Assembly (NCBI GenBank): GCA_920105625.2
Contig: OV050030.1
Span: forward strand, 166,403,315 to 166,467,314
Direction of reading: 5' to 3'
DNA: 64,000 nucleotides
Origin: Clusia tigrina
Taxonomy: Eukaryota; Arthropoda; Insecta; Diptera; Clusiidae
Positions 1 to 11,060 of this stretch are shown in pieces (positions within the stretch are counted from its first letter, which is position 1; each line of letters begins with the position of its first letter). The notes beneath the pieces were generated by a model. That model was not told the DNA's origin. It was given only the letters and a program-made list of their open reading frames with translations, and ran no database searches. The position numbers and the translations under genes were made by a program.

Positions 1-203
1 ACTGGGCATAGCAGGGGACCGTTTACGACTGGTTGTTTTCATACTACCAGCCATGCAGCACGGATACCTTTACACCTTAGCTTAAAGTGTTTTCTGTACC
101 TGGCTTGGTCTGGCACTTCTGAGCCTGACCTGTCCGGCATGGGAGACAACAAGAGTCCACTTTGCCTTCCCCCATGTCAAGGCACACGATAGGTTGCCTA
201 CCT
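1..203. other. Unassigned sequence before Jockey fragment
   Basis: No coding family is recognised here on either strand. The stretch is less AT-rich than what follows and stops abruptly where Jockey RT similarity begins, so it may be a separate repeat cut by the window edge. Confidence 0.3.
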
Positions 204-1191
204 TATCTAAAATATTCGGAAAAATAGTTCATCGGCAGGTCTTCCAAATCTTAATAAAAACCATGTAATTCCTAATCGCATAGAAAGAGTTATATGCTCA
301 AAATTCAAACAAACTAAATACTGCTCTGCTTCATTCCTAGACATTACTCTAGCCTTTCATAAATAAACTATTCTTTCTAATTAAATCCTAATTCTTCCAA
401 AGTAAATCCACAAACTATTTGAAACCTACATTAAAAGCATGGTAAGCCAAGGTGACACTGTCTCTGAAACTTCCAATGCTGTATTTCATTTTTACACCTG
501 ATATGCCAACTTCCGATCATACCGCAATATTCACATTTGCGATTATAGCGCCTTTCTGACTACAAGCAGCTCCCATCTTCAATCCCCGCAATGGCTACAG
601 AGCCATTTACTGCCAATTGAACAGTGGCTTAACAAAGGGAGAATAAATGTCAATGAAGCTAAATGTGCCAACTTAACATTTGCCATAAGCAAAGCTACGT
701 GGCCCAATATTCGCATCAATGGCCAAAACATTCCACAATGCTCAGACATAAATTACCTAGAAATCCACTTAGATATACGACTAACTGGAACTAAAGACAT
801 TGACTCAAAGTGTGCTCATTTCAAATTTAAACTCGATACCTTGAACTTGCTACTAAATAGGAATTTAAGCCGAAGGTACTTGTTTATACCAGTATCATTA
901 AGCCTATATGGATATGTGGGATTCATTTGTGGAATACCGCGATTTATCAAACAGGGAGAAACTCCAACGCCGCCAATTCTGAGAATGTTTACCAGTGCTC
1001 CATTGTACTTGAGGAACTTAAATAACCATCGTGACTTAAATATACCCACGATTGAAAATGAAACAGTGAACACATCCAAAACCTACTCTCATAAATTAGA
1101 AAATCAACCGAATTGCTTAGCAACGCGCTTACTAGAGCTTCCCTCTACAGGACGCCTCAGAAGGATGGATATTTCAGATTTGATTCAGTAA
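204..1191 (+). pseudogene. Jockey-clade LINE reverse transcriptase remnant
   Basis: This is the decayed second half of a Jockey-type ORF2, read on the plus strand in shifting frames. Blocks appear in the expected order. LSKIFGKIVHRQ lies near 205-240. FLDITLAFHK lies near 340-365 and corresponds to RT motif A, where the family has FLDV.QAFDKVW. SQGDTVSE near 445-475 matches the PQGSVLGP block. FADYSAF near 535-560 is the catalytic FADD box with the second Asp changed to Tyr. EAKCANLTF lies near 655. The only long open stretch is 841-1191 (116 codons) and carries the C-terminal LRNLNNHRDLNIPT and LENQPNCLATRLLE blocks typical of the clade. The altered catalytic pair and frameshifts show it is dead. 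ORF1 and the endonuclease are absent. The same clade is represented at 25879-30505, but this copy is far more diverged. Confidence 0.85.
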
Positions 1192-1379
1192 AGTCATATT
1201 GTGTGCTGTGAAAATATAAAGATTCAGTCGCTTAGGATATTATCTAAATATTTAAACATAGTCTGTAAGCTTACATAAATTACTATTAGTTTCTTAACAA
1301 AAAAAGATTCAGTAAATAAATAAATGGTGGAAGCAAAAATCGAATAAGGTCTAATTTGTTAAGTTTGTTGCGTTGTCAG

Positions 1380-2225
1380 AACAATAGCTAACGACATAAG
1401 AAAATGGTTCAATTAAAGTTCATTGTTGTTATTTACTTCATCATTGTATTTACAAGGCTTCTAACTCCAAATGGTGTTTGATGTCACGAAAAAAACTACT
1501 AACGGCAAATCTTTAAAATAATATCCTTTTTCCTGCACCCAAATTACACTGTGATTTACACTCTTTTATTACCAACTGGAGATTTTATAACTTTTGTTTT
1601 GAAACTGACCTGAAAAAATGTTTCTTAAAATTTAATGCATCCTGAAGATGCACAATATAAAAGGGTTGTATGGAGGTATCATTTTTCTGAGTCTATCGAG
1701 AATACTTTCTTAATACGGTTACTTTTGGTACTACAAATGCTCATTATGTTACTAATAGAACAACACAAAAGTAGCGGATGATTTCCAAATATGGTATCTG
1801 CTTGTATATCGTTTTTACTGAACTGCGCCTATGTAAAGAACATTTTCGGTGTAGCCGATAACACCATTGATACACCCAGTGTGCAGAAACCCTTAAAATA
1901 CATTTTTCTCGAAAGAAAATTTCATCTGCGTAAATGGGTTAGCAATAATAACGAACGTCTTCAGGTCGTGCCATCCGATGACGTGAAATTCAACTTCCAC
2001 TTTCATTAAATTTGGAAAATTCAGTTAAAACTTCAGGTACTTTTTGGTAGACCTTTGAAGACATATTAAAATTTAAATTTAACTTTGATTTATTATTAGC
2101 CTCAGACCTGCCACTAACAAACCATATGAAATTATCCACCATCGCTCGCTTACATGATCCGCTTGGGTTTATCTCTCCAGTAATCATAGCAAAGTCCTTG
2201 ACACAATACCGAATTCTCTGAGCAC
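1380..2225 (+). pseudogene. BEL/Pao copy A: reverse transcriptase segment
   Basis: This is an RT domain of a BEL/Pao LTR retrotransposon in broken frames. FDVTKKTTNGKSL near 1480-1520 matches the FDASAKT.NGKSLND block. KMFLKI near 1616-1635 is followed by the PEDAQYKR-like block at 1645-1670 and the VTFGTTNAHYV block near 1722-1752. FLLNCAYVKNIF near 1806-1842 is the FYVDD active-site box with both Asp codons lost. The 72-codon open stretch 1791-2009 contains FHLRKWVSNNNE, a hallmark BEL block. Positions 2125-2215 encode LSTIARLHDPLGFISPVIIA. The order is the family order, so this is one element broken by mutation. Similarity stops near 2225, where a LINE fragment begins, and the same element resumes near 2780. 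Confidence 0.88.
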
Positions 2226-2239
2226 GGGAACAACAGATT

Positions 2240-2695
2240 ACATGATATCACAACTGAGTTTCAAAAGTGACTTCAAGGAAGTACTGCCGACTCGAGCCCA
2301 ATGGAAAGGAAACAATTTTCTTAAGGAATACTATATTCCCATATTCACGGACGGATCAAACATGAACTGTGGCGTAGGTGCGAGCGTTCGCTCACCACAG
2401 GTGGCCATAAATCAATTCATACGGTTACCTAATAATGCCACGGTATTTCAGGCGGAAGTTCTGGCGATTAGAGAGGCGTGTCGACTATTAGTACGACACA
2501 TCACAAATAGATGTACCATCTCTATTTTCACAGACAGTTAGGTGGCAATAAAGGCTCTTCGATCCACCACTATCAAGTCAACGCTGGTCATGGATTGCAG
2601 AAAACTGTTGACAGAGCTAAGTCATCATACTGACATTACCCTCGTTCCTCTGGACTCCCGGCCAAAGGAACATTGAGGGAAATTAGTGACTTAAT
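2240..2695 (+). pseudogene. LINE RNase H fragment inserted in BEL copy A
   Basis: A 99-codon open stretch (2242-2541) encodes a ribonuclease H domain of the kind found at the C-terminus of I/LOA-type LINE ORF2. It has IFTDGSNMNCGVGA (first catalytic Asp), FQAEVLAIREACR (catalytic Glu) and SIFTDS (second Asp). A TAG stop follows FTDS at the place where the family has Gln, and the reading then continues as VAIKALRS. A further frameshift separates it from LWTPGQRNIEGN near 2650-2685, the WVPGH.NIEGN block. This type of RNase H is unlike that of BEL elements, and BEL similarity lies on both sides. I therefore infer a LINE fragment inserted in, or joined to, the BEL copy. Confidence 0.82.
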
Positions 2696-2779
2696 ACAAC
2701 GATCGGCGCTGAGTAATTTCTAAAATGATCGAAAAATGTTTATTGGAGTCAAAAGTCACCCAATATTTAAGCATGCACC

Positions 2780-3180
2780 GATTCAGAAATTGTAATACGG
2801 TTCTTAAAAGATGATCCCCACAAATATGCAATTTTAGTTGCCAATGGAGTTACGAAAATAACTTCTATTATCTTACAAAATCACTGGCGCCGTGTACCTT
2901 ATGAACTAAACCCTGCTGACCTTGCTTTTCGAGGCTTCTATGTGGCTCTTCTCGAAATCTGTACACAATCGTGTAGTGGGCCTAATTTCCTTAAAAAGGA
3001 TCTCCATTATTGGAGTTTGCAATCTGAATCCGCGGTGTTCAACATCATTCTTTTCAAATCGAAATGGCTGCTTTACAGTCACAAACTACAGTCTGCTTGA
3101 AAAATCCTATTGCAAACTTAATCCTTTCGTCAGCGAAAATCTTGTGTGTATGTCGTCTCGAGAATTCCTTACTTAGCTAT
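2780..3180 (+). pseudogene. BEL/Pao copy A: end of RNase H and linker
   Basis: CTDSEIVIRFLKDDPHKYA near 2778-2835 matches the BEL RNase H end (WTDS..VL.WL...PHK). It is followed by LVANGVTKITS and then, at 2878-2950, by NHWRRVPYELNPADLAFRG. The NPAD.ASRG signature is diagnostic of BEL/Pao polyproteins between RNase H and integrase. SGPNFLKKDLHYW near 2975-3013 is the usual W..GP.FL block. The frame is open over most of this stretch, but it is cut off from the upstream RT by the inserted LINE fragment. Confidence 0.88.
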
Positions 3181-3199
3181 GATGAAAACATCCCATTAA

Positions 3200-3830
3200 G
3201 CTGACCTCCTTATGGTAATTTTTCGAATCTATTATTCCTCGAATATTTTCGTTAAAGTCTTCATCGTTTTTCACACTTGGTTGCGCGAAAGTTTTTGGAT
3301 TCCCAGAACAACCAACGACTCGCACTTTTATCTCGAAATGTATCACTTGCTACAGAATGAAGGCAAAACCAAGCGAGGAATAAATGGGTACCCTACATTC
3401 CCCTTGTATTAAAGCTTCTAACGTATTCAATAGGTCAAGTGTTGACTTTGCCTCACCAATTGATGTAAACGCATCTAAATGTCGTGGAAATGTCACCTTC
3501 AAGGGCTATATGGCTGTATTTGTATGATTTCTCACCCGAGCTATCTACCTTGAATTTGTGGACGATATGACTTCTTCCACATATTTCGGAACATTGAAAA
3601 TATTTCTAACCCTACAAAATATGTTTTCTAATATTTACACATGACCATGGTCGAACATTTTTAGGTGCCACAGGCCAACTACAATCTCAAGATGAATTCT
3701 GACGACAACAAAACATGTCCCACATAATACTATATTTGGAAAACAGGCCCATAACTTGGCATTTCATACCACCCAGGCCCACACACTTCGTGCGGCTTTT
3801 GGGAAATAGTGTTGTGACTTCTAGCGGTCA
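3200..3830 (+). pseudogene. BEL/Pao copy A: integrase remnant
   Basis: The integrase core is read in fragments. SFWIPRTTND near 3292-3322 corresponds to the FWIPR.R block before the zinc-binding region. SSVDFASPIDV near 3435-3470 holds the first catalytic Asp. GYMAVFV and TRAIYLEFVDDM near 3508-3570 follow after one stop. FLGATGQLQ near 3658-3685 marks the D.G..F.G region with its Asp codon decayed. WHFIPPRPTHF near 3760-3790 is the W.FIPP.APHFGG..E block, in which the catalytic Glu is not retained. The strand and order agree with the flanking BEL pieces. Confidence 0.85.
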
Positions 3831-4415
3831 CAATTGCACTTCACTCCTAATTTTACTTTTTTAACGGACATTTGCTGGGCATTTTAAAGCTGCCTGAGTT
3901 CGCTTATACTGACTAACTGCACTGGCGGTAAATTAGAATGCCACTTATCTTTTACTATTCAATTCTCGTTTATTCATAATTCACCTGCTCAACGTCTCTA
4001 TTCAAAAATTCTTTTACTTCCGATTTGTCAGTTGCTTCACTCTTACGTTTGCACAATTTTGCAATTCTTTACCGATACAGTTATTGCCTGACCCACTTTT
4101 TTAAGGTGCTGATCGAGCATAATGGTAAAAGTTCACAGCAGTTAAATTTTTTAATATGAGCTAATTTGGTCGATTATTTGAGGTTGACTCACAACAGAAG
4201 AAGCCATATCTGTAAAATTTTGACTTAACAGCTATTAAGCCAAATCGGTTTCTCAATGGCGATATTTCTAGAGACTTGTCTGAACTAGATCTAGAAAGCA
4301 ATCCAGGAACCTTGAGTGCTCGTGTGGGTGAATTCTAGGTGAAACAATCCTTTTGGAGTTGTTGGACTGAAGAGTATTGATATCAATTGAATTCCTGTCC
4401 AAAATGATTGCAATC
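3831..4415. other. Decayed BEL copy A interval, no readable gene
   Basis: This stretch sits where the last part of the BEL integrase should be. I see no convincing conserved block in any frame, only short stop-rich readings. It is probably unrecognisably decayed BEL sequence. Confidence 0.4.
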
Positions 4416-4612
4416 TAGTGACAATGTAAAGGTCGACGATCTTATTTTAATGAAGAATGCAAATTTAACATAAAAAAATTGGTTCAAGGGTCGTATACCA
4501 GAAACTCATCCAGGGAACGATGGTTTGGTTCGCGTTGGAACTCTTAAAACATCTAAAGAACTAATGAAGAGATCATTATGTTACGTCCTCCAATCGACCA
4601 TTTCGAATAGCT
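4416..4612 (+). pseudogene. BEL/Pao copy A: polyprotein C-terminal block
   Basis: VDDLILMKNANLT near 4430-4468 corresponds to the PGDLVL.K..NLPP block. After a stop, GRIPETHPGNDGLVRVGTL near 4490-4545 matches the LGR..E.HPGKDG.VRVV.VKT block that ends BEL/Pao integrases. TSKELMKRS completes it. This fixes the 3' end of the coding part of copy A and shows the copy ran continuously from 1380 to about 4610 apart from the LINE fragment. Confidence 0.85.
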
Positions 4613-4699
4613 TGACCTTCGTGCGAAATGCCTCATTATAGCCTTTTGCTTATAAGTGTTTCAATCAGTTTTAGATTTGACCATATATTGTTATACAAA

Positions 4700-5035
4700 T
4701 TTCACCTAATTAACCTAGATGATCAATCGAGCCAGCTATGTTGGATCTTCATCAACACTTTTTACTTTATAATTTGCTTAACAATTTATTTTACTTTATT
4801 TAAAATTATGTACTTACGTTACCTAAGAATAAGTTATTATTGTACTCTAAATAATTGTCAGCAACTGCTCATCACTAAAAACAAATTTTGCACAACACTG
4901 ATAAGTTAAAATCTCCTTTTCTTATTATTTTTGTAATTAGTGCACCGGCAGGAACAGCATCAATTTTGTAAAAGACAATATACTAATAAATGTTTGCAAT
5001 CAATAATATAGTAAGTGATCGTAGAAAATCTACTA
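4700..5035. repeat. Dispersed repeat, possible BEL LTR
   Basis: About 330 bases are clearly similar to 14727-15055, in the same orientation. They share the stretch around TTAACCTAGATGATCAATCG and a run of AT-rich blocks. This copy begins about 90 bases after the BEL copy A C-terminus, which suggests a 3' LTR. The other copy abuts the end of the Helitron and could be a solo LTR. No matching 5' LTR was found, so the LTR reading is an inference. Confidence 0.6.
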
Positions 5036-5340
5036 CAATTGAATCTCATTCGCTGCCTGCTGGCACAGTTTTTCTCAATATCAGTATAAAACATACATAT
5101 AAATACGGCTGCACATGAATATTTTCAGACGTGAACGTCGTAATAAAATGTCTTTGCACATTTAAAGCATCACTGAATATAAGTTGTACAGATCTTTCAG
5201 CATTATCACTATTTAAGTTCTGCAGAATCAACTACACATCGTATTCACTAAGGATTTTGACGAAAGCTCTCTAAGTCAATAATTTATACATTGCAAAACC
5301 ACTATTTTGTGGTCGTTGCTGCTGCAAACGAAAATCAATC
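5036..5340. other. AT-rich interval with no recognised feature
   Basis: A 61-codon minus-strand open stretch at 5046-5231 resembles nothing I recognise and has no neighbouring coding context. Nothing else is supported here. Confidence 0.4.
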
Positions 5341-5478
5341 TTATCAATAGGATTATTTTAGTGTCCTTATATATTTTCGTTGCGGAGAGTCAATTCTGGA
5401 GTAAGTCAAACCAACTCTGATATACGTAAACTTAAATTAAACAAAACCGGCTGTTCGAGGCTCTTCAAAAGTCGATTG
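5341..5478 (+). repeat. Copy 1 of an inverted dispersed repeat
   Basis: The core 5401-5478 matches the reverse complement of 15903-15980. It shares GTAAGTCAAACCA at one end and CTGTTCGAGGCTCTTC at the other, with the same overall length of 78 bases. Weaker similarity extends to about 5341. The pair brackets the 5.5-15.9 kb region. It may come from LTRs or untranslated parts of a Gypsy-type element. Confidence 0.55.
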
Positions 5479-5699
5479 TTAGCGTCATCTAAAAAAACAC
5501 AGGCAATGTTCAGACTTTCGGAGTAATGAGCGTTTATTGGTTCTAAATGGACTTTCCCCGGAGGTTGAATAATTTAAAAAAGCTGTTCCGCACAACTTTA
5601 AGAAAGTTTGTTTAGAATTCCATTTGTCTAATGGAAATAGAAAATTAAAATATGTGTTCTCCACAGCATCCAGAGAGGGACCTAACTAAGTCTAATAAC

Positions 5700-6290
5700 A
5701 CTATAGTAATAAGTTCAAAACAACCTCGTTTGGGGTAAATTCAGGTTCCAATATCGAATAATTCCCTTCAGTTTTAATTCAAATATAAATGATTTTGAAG
5801 TTCGGGTAACAGCTTTTATATTAAGGAAGCCATCAACTATTCTGCCTAGCAAACCTCTTGCCAACCAAGCATGGTCTCATGTGTTTGGAAGATACTAGTT
5901 TTTCAAAACTGAAAAAAATGTATCTTTTATTCGGTACTATGAAATTATATTCGATGGCTATTGGAAATTGAAGGGTTTTCCAATATCCCAAATACAGAAT
6001 TAGGCTGGATTGAAATCGGTGCAATCGGGCCTAGTCCTCAATTTCAACCTACCTCTCTAACTATGTTTACCAAATTAAAAGTAAAGCGATTTCTCCGAAA
6101 GTTTTGGAAGATAGAGCATATATCCGAATTCGGAGAATTTCGACCTAAAGAAAAATAGTGGGAGCAATTACTCTCTTATGAACGCACTGCTTCTGGTCGA
6201 TACTAAATTCGTTTCCCTTTCAAAATATACACGAATGACGCCCAAGATTTACAAACGAAAAAAGTTCTAAAAAAATTCTGAGTACTACTC
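5700..6290 (+). pseudogene. BEL/Pao copy B: protease/RT junction
   Basis: This is a second BEL/Pao copy. Positions 5745-5900 read NINDFEVRVTAFILRKPST then ILPSKPLANQAWSHV, matching the region after the BEL aspartic protease. ELGWIEIGAIGPSPQFQPTS at 6003-6062 is the FGW..SG block. RFLRKFWKIEHI at 6088-6123 is the LL.KFW..EE block just before the RT. SGRY and RFPFK near 6195-6225 match the TGRY.VRLPFK block. Stops and shifts separate these pieces. Similarity stops near 6290 at the edge of an RTE LINE and resumes near 8775. Confidence 0.82.
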
Positions 6291-6294
6291 GGCG

Positions 6295-8770
6295 AATATA
6301 AAGTTCTCCCCCTCCTGCGTCCGCCACCCGACGGCATCGATTCAAATACTTTTTTCGCCGGAGCACTTTCATCCATTCGCACAACATGTCCCAGCCAGCG
6401 CAGCCGCTGTGTTTTAATGCGCTTAACTATATCAATGTCGGCGTACAGCTCATACAGCTCGTTGTTCCATCTGATTCGGTACTCTCCGTAGACGCATATA
6501 GGACCATAGATCCTTCGAAGAATTTTTCTCTCGAACGCCCCCAAAGCTCGCTCATCGTTGTTTGTCATCGTCCAGGTTTCGGCACCATAAAGCAGGACGG
6601 GAAGGATGAGGGCTGTTGATGCTGGTTCCCAGATAAACGAAATCCTTCACAACTTCAAAGTTGTAGTCGCCAACAGTGTAGTGGTGTCCAAGACGCTGAG
6701 ACTCTTTGTGTGTTCACACCAAGTACTTCGTTTTGCCCTCGTTTACCGCTAAACCCACTCGCCTCGCTTCGCTCTCCAAGCCGGCGCGGCTGTTATGGCC
6801 AATGATGTCAATATCATCAGCGTATGCCAGTAACATGACACTCTTGTGGAAGATAGTGCTTGTACGATTTAGATCTGCTGCGCGTACGATTTTTTCCAAC
6901 ATTAGATTGAAGAAAACATACGATAAGGAGTCACTTTGTCTGAATCCTCGCTCAGTAACAAATGGCTCGGGCAAGTCATTACCGATTGTAACTGAGCCAG
7001 TGGTGGTGCTTAGCGTCATTTTCCACAGCCGAATTAGATTAGCAGGGACGCCAAATTCAGACATAGCGGCGTACAGTTGACTCCTTACGGTGCTGTCGAA
7101 TGCGGCTTTGAAATCGACGAAAAGGTGGTGTATGTCAATCTGCTTCTCTAGGGTTTCTCCAGGATTTGGCGTAGTGTGAACATTTGGTCAACGGTGCCTT
7201 TACCAGGTCTGAAGCCACACTGATAAGGCCCAATCAGTTCATTGGCGATGGGCTTCAGCCTTTCACAGAGTACGCTCGACTGGACCTTATATGCGATGTT
7301 CAGAAGGCTGATCCCGCGGTAGTTGGCACAGATTGCCGGATCACCCTTCGTGTGGATTGGGCAGAGCACACTTAAGTTCCAGTTGCTAGGCATGCATTCC
7401 TCCGACCATATTTTGCAGATGAGCTGGCACATGCGTTTCGTGAGCTCATCGCCGCCAGCCTTGAATAGCTCCGCTGGTATACCATCAGCTCCGGCGGCTT
7501 TGTTGTTTTTGAGCCGCCTAATAACTAGCAAGACCTCGTCAAAGTCGGGGGGCGCTACTTCATGTTCGTCGTCAGCAACTGTGGGGTCGGGTTCATCTTC
7601 ATTGCTATCATTAGTGCTGTCTCCATTCAGCAGCTTCGAGAAGTGTTCCCTCCATAACGTGAGTATGCTCTGGACATCCGTCACTAAATTCCCGTTTTCG
7701 TCTTTGCAGGAATTTGAATTGGCTCCGGTCTTAAAACCATCCGTTTGGCGCCTCACACGTTCGTAGAATTTTCGAGCCATATTCCTTCTGCCAAACATCT
7801 CGATTTCCTCGCATTCTCTCTTTTCGGCTTCTCGTTTCTTGCGCCTAAAAAGACGCTTCTCTTCCCTTCTCTTCTCTCGATATCGCTCCTTAGCAGCTCG
7901 CGTTGCAGCCGGTCGGAGGATGAGTTGGTATGCTGCGTCTTTCTCTGCAGCTGCGTTGCGACAGTCTTCGTCATACCAGCTGTTTTTCTTCGGGCGGTGA
8001 TAGCCAAACACCTCTTCAGCGGCCGCGCACGTGGAGTGGGATATAAGCGACCACTGCGCGTAAATATCGAGATCAGGGGGAGAATCCGTCAGCATATTCG
8101 AGAGCCGAGAAGCAAATGCGGTAGCTGTCTGTAGCGATTGTAGCTTTCCGACGTCAAGCTTCCTCTGCGAATTAAAGCGAACGTTTTTTGCCGCACTGAG
8201 GCGAGTCCAAACCTTAGCTACAACAAGGTAGTGGTCCGAGTCAATGTTGGCACCTCGAATTGTACGTACGTCTAACACGCTGAATGCATACCTGCCGTCG
8301 ATCACAACGTGATCAATTTGGTTCCTGGTTTTATGATCAGGGGACTGCCAGGTGGCTTTATGAATATCGGGATGCTGGAATCTAGTACTACTAACTACCA
8401 TGTTCGGTGCTGCGGCGAAGTCGATCAGCCTCAAACCGTCTTCTGATGACTGCTCGTGGAGGCTGAACTTACCGACGGTTGGTTCAAAAATGCCTTCTTT
8501 GCCCACCTTGGCGTTGAAGTCACCTAGCACAATTTTTACATCGTGGCGGGGGCATCGATCGAAGATTTTTTCTAGTTGATCGTAGAAGGCATCCTTTGTG
8601 TTTTCGTCTTTCTCATCCGTCGGAGCATGTGCGCAGATTAGGCTGATGTTAAAGTATTTTGCCTTAATGCGGAGTGTGGCAAGCCTGTCGTCGACTGGGG
8701 TAAATCCCAGGACTTCATCTCGCAGTCGTCTGCTTACCACAAAATTGTTCATGAGTATATCTCTTCTAAT
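6295..8770 (-). mobile_element. RTE-clade LINE, truncated at both ends, inserted in BEL copy B
   Basis: The 543-codon open frame 7148-8779 (minus) covers the endonuclease and the first half of the reverse transcriptase. VLGDFNAKVG, RNQIDHVVIDGRY and GANIDSDHYLVVAK are endonuclease blocks. NNKAAGADGIPAELFKAG and CANYRGISLLNIAYKV are RT blocks. A one-base shift after FTLRQILEKP ends the frame. RT continues at 6714-7064 with SVMLLAYADDIDIIG, where the YADD catalytic pair is intact. A deletion near 6610 removes the part between the YLGTSI and LPVLLYGAETWT blocks. The last piece is 6300-6568, including TMTNNDERALGAFERKILRR and RLRWLGHVVRMD. The first part of the endonuclease is missing, as is usual for 5'-truncated LINE insertions. 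The block order fits the RTE clade (JAM1-like). Confidence 0.9.
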
Positions 8771-8774
8771 ATAG

Positions 8775-9055
8775 TACAAAAGCTAACGACATACGACATG
8801 GTTCAATTAACGTTCGTTGTTGTTATTTATCTTATCATGCTATTTACAGAGCATCTAGCTCCACTACAAATCTCCGAGGGGCGTTTGATGCCTATAGAAA
8901 AACTAACGGTAAATCCATAAATGCCATCCTTTTTCTTAGACCCAAATTACACTGTGACTTACTCTTATTTATTACCAACTGGAGATTTTAAAGCGTTTTT
9001 TTTTTGCAATAGACCTGAAACAAATACTTCTTGAAAATAAATTAGAGTTTGTAGT
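8775..9055 (+). pseudogene. BEL/Pao copy B: RT segment after RTE insertion
   Basis: About 270 bases run parallel to 1380-1640 of BEL copy A at the DNA level. The reading CYLSYHAIYRASSSTTNLRG near 8820-8880 matches the YLPHHAV.RESS.TT.LRVVFDAS block of BEL RTs. It is followed by TNGKS-like and LHCDL-like blocks. It resumes the element interrupted near 6290 and is interrupted again near 9055. Confidence 0.85.
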
Positions 9056-9798
9056 GACTGTCAGGCCGCACTGAAAGCCCTAGAAAACCCGTTAACCACT
9101 TGAATGTAAGTCAAGACTTAACTCCATCGCAAGATGGAATTTGCTTGAAATTATTTGGGTTCCGCGACATTGTGGTGTTCAGGGGAACGAATAAGTTAAT
9201 AAATTGGGAAACTGTGGATCTACGGGCACTCCAATTGGACCAGAGCCATTTATCGCTATCAATTTAGCAGGGGATATGGATTGGATCAGGAGCCATGTAA
9301 ATAATATTCACAAGGATAGATGGTGCAGTTTAGTTGCCTGCAAAACAACCAACTGCTTCCTACAAAGCCCAAACAGGAGAGTTGGAAATTTCCTTCTAAC
9401 ATTAGGAAAGAAAGATCTTCAATCATTGGTTGGGGTAATCACAGGGCGTACTCCATGGGTCCATTATATGGCGACCATAGGCATCATCGATTATCCGAAC
9501 TGCATCTTCTACCTGGAGGAAGAGCAGGTCAGCACAGAGCATTTTCTCCTTGCTTGTCCTGCTTTTGCCAGAATGAGGAGGCCCATATTATGGTCAGATA
9601 TTTGGGAAAGGTTAATGTACATTCCTTATCCCTCAAAGAAGTTTGAAAAAGTGTAACTTCCTTCTCAAAATCCTCAATATCCCCCCTTCCCTAAATATTT
9701 GTCCAGACTTATTATAATGGGCATAAATGCCTGAGTGCTTGGAGGCCTCCTTCTTCGGTGGTTCTCTGGCCGACCCCACTTCTATCTATCTATCTAAT
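9056..9798 (+). mobile_element. 3' end of an RNase H-bearing LINE with CTAT tail
   Basis: The 3' end of a non-LTR retrotransposon ORF2 begins inside RNase H with SDCQAALKALENP near 9060-9100. A 150-codon open stretch (9204-9656) carries GPEPFIAINLA, CFLQSPNRRVGNFLLTLGKK, LVGVITGRTPWVHYM and the zinc-like HFLLACPAFARMRR. These are the standard C-terminal blocks of I/LOA-type LINEs. A short untranslated region ends in a CTAT microsatellite at about 9782-9797, typical of LINE tails. BEL copy B lies on both sides, so this is a 5'-truncated insertion in the same orientation. It is a different family from the RNase H fragment at 2240-2695. Confidence 0.87.
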
Positions 9799-9799
9799 A

Positions 9800-10435
9800 C
9801 TCCTTCAACTTTGAATTCGTCCTGAAAATGCTCAATATCAACAAGATTTGGGCCTATCAAAGAATAATTTCTGATTATGAGCACATTTGGCTTCTGATTA
9901 GAAGTTAGCAAATCATTTTCAAACGCGGTATTAGCTTGCATATCCGCTCTTACTTAACTGTAACTATGTAGATGATATTTTTGCAGCCAGTGTTCAAAAA
10001 CAACAAAATTCATCTGCGTAAATGGGTGATCAATAATGACGAATGTTTTCAGGTCGTGCCATCCGAAGACCGTGAAATTCAACTTCAAGTATTTTTTAGC
10101 AGCCTTTTGAAGACATTCAAATTTCAATTTAACTGTGATTTAATCACAGCCTCAGACTAGCCTCTAATAAAGCGTATGGTATTATCCACTATCGCTTTCT
10201 TACACGTAATCTAGTATTCTTACGTCCCAAATTACTTACGCGTACATTGTAGAAAATCTGGTGGGCCTGGTATGATTTAGTTTCAGAAAAGTCTTCCGAA
10301 GAGTGACAAGACTGCATTAGTGACATAAAAGTTTTGCCACAATTTAAAATTCCCAGTTCGTTATCTACCAGATATGATTCAAATTTAATTTTATTATGCG
10401 GATTTTGTGACTCGTGTAAATGCCGCTCTAATTTA
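9800..10435 (+). pseudogene. BEL/Pao copy B: RT end and start of RNase H
   Basis: RPENAQYQQ near 9822-9850 resumes the BEL RT exactly after the block lost at 9055. CNYVDDIFA at 9961-9987 is the RT active site with both Asp codons intact. IHLRKWVINNDECFQVVPSE at 10010-10070 matches copy A at 1920-1980. LSTIAFLH near 10175 follows. QDCISDIKVLPQFKIPSS near 10308-10362 and CGFCDS near 10397-10415 are the linker and the first catalytic Asp region of RNase H. Readability is lost after about 10435. Copy B is better conserved than copy A in the active site but has no intact frame. Confidence 0.85.
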
Positions 10436-11060
10436 ACTTAAATGTATGCATACTGTATCGACTCCCTTTTTTCGCTGGGGTAACACTTAGCGGGTGCCAG
10501 GTTCGTTCACTTTTTGTTCTCATTTTTTTATATGTGCGTGTTGTTGCACGCGCACATTTAGTTTCATATTGGTGTTGTAAGCACTGACTGATACTCCAAT
10601 AACTCAACAGATGGAGCTGTAGACGCTTATTTATTTTGACAGCTGCGTATATTGTTTGTTCTTTCTGATTTGTTTATTCGAACAGTGCGGACACGGTCAA
10701 TTGACTTTCTGATATTTATCCAAATTTTAATTGATTTCTCGAGTGAAATTCATTACATTAAATTGTTAAATTGTTTACAATCACGAAATATTTGATTTAA
10801 AATCTGTGGATCATCAGTTTTTGAGTGAAATTATTGACATTTCAAACAAAAAAAGTGAATTCATTATTTTCGTTTGTTGGTGAATACCTAACCTCATTTC
10901 CCTTGGAATTTCTTTGTGTTATTTCTTCAGCTGATTTGTAAATTATTTGAATCGTTCAAATTCGGTCGTTTGCTTTCTTTATTTCCGCTATTCAAAAGGT
11001 AAATTATTGAAAATTATTCCGTGAAAACAAAGTGATAAATTACAGATTGAAATTTGTTAC
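10436..11060 (+). other. Probable 5' non-coding region of the Helitron
   Basis: This is an AT-rich interval without convincing coding blocks, leading directly into the Helitron start codon at 11061. Helitrons usually have long AT-rich leaders, so I infer it is part of the element. The exact 5' TC terminus was not fixed. Confidence 0.4.

Noticed and set aside
7323..8134. Long plus-strand open stretches (147 and 129 codons) over the RTE LINE
   Set aside because: They are antisense shadows of the 543-codon RTE frame, with no recognised blocks of their own.
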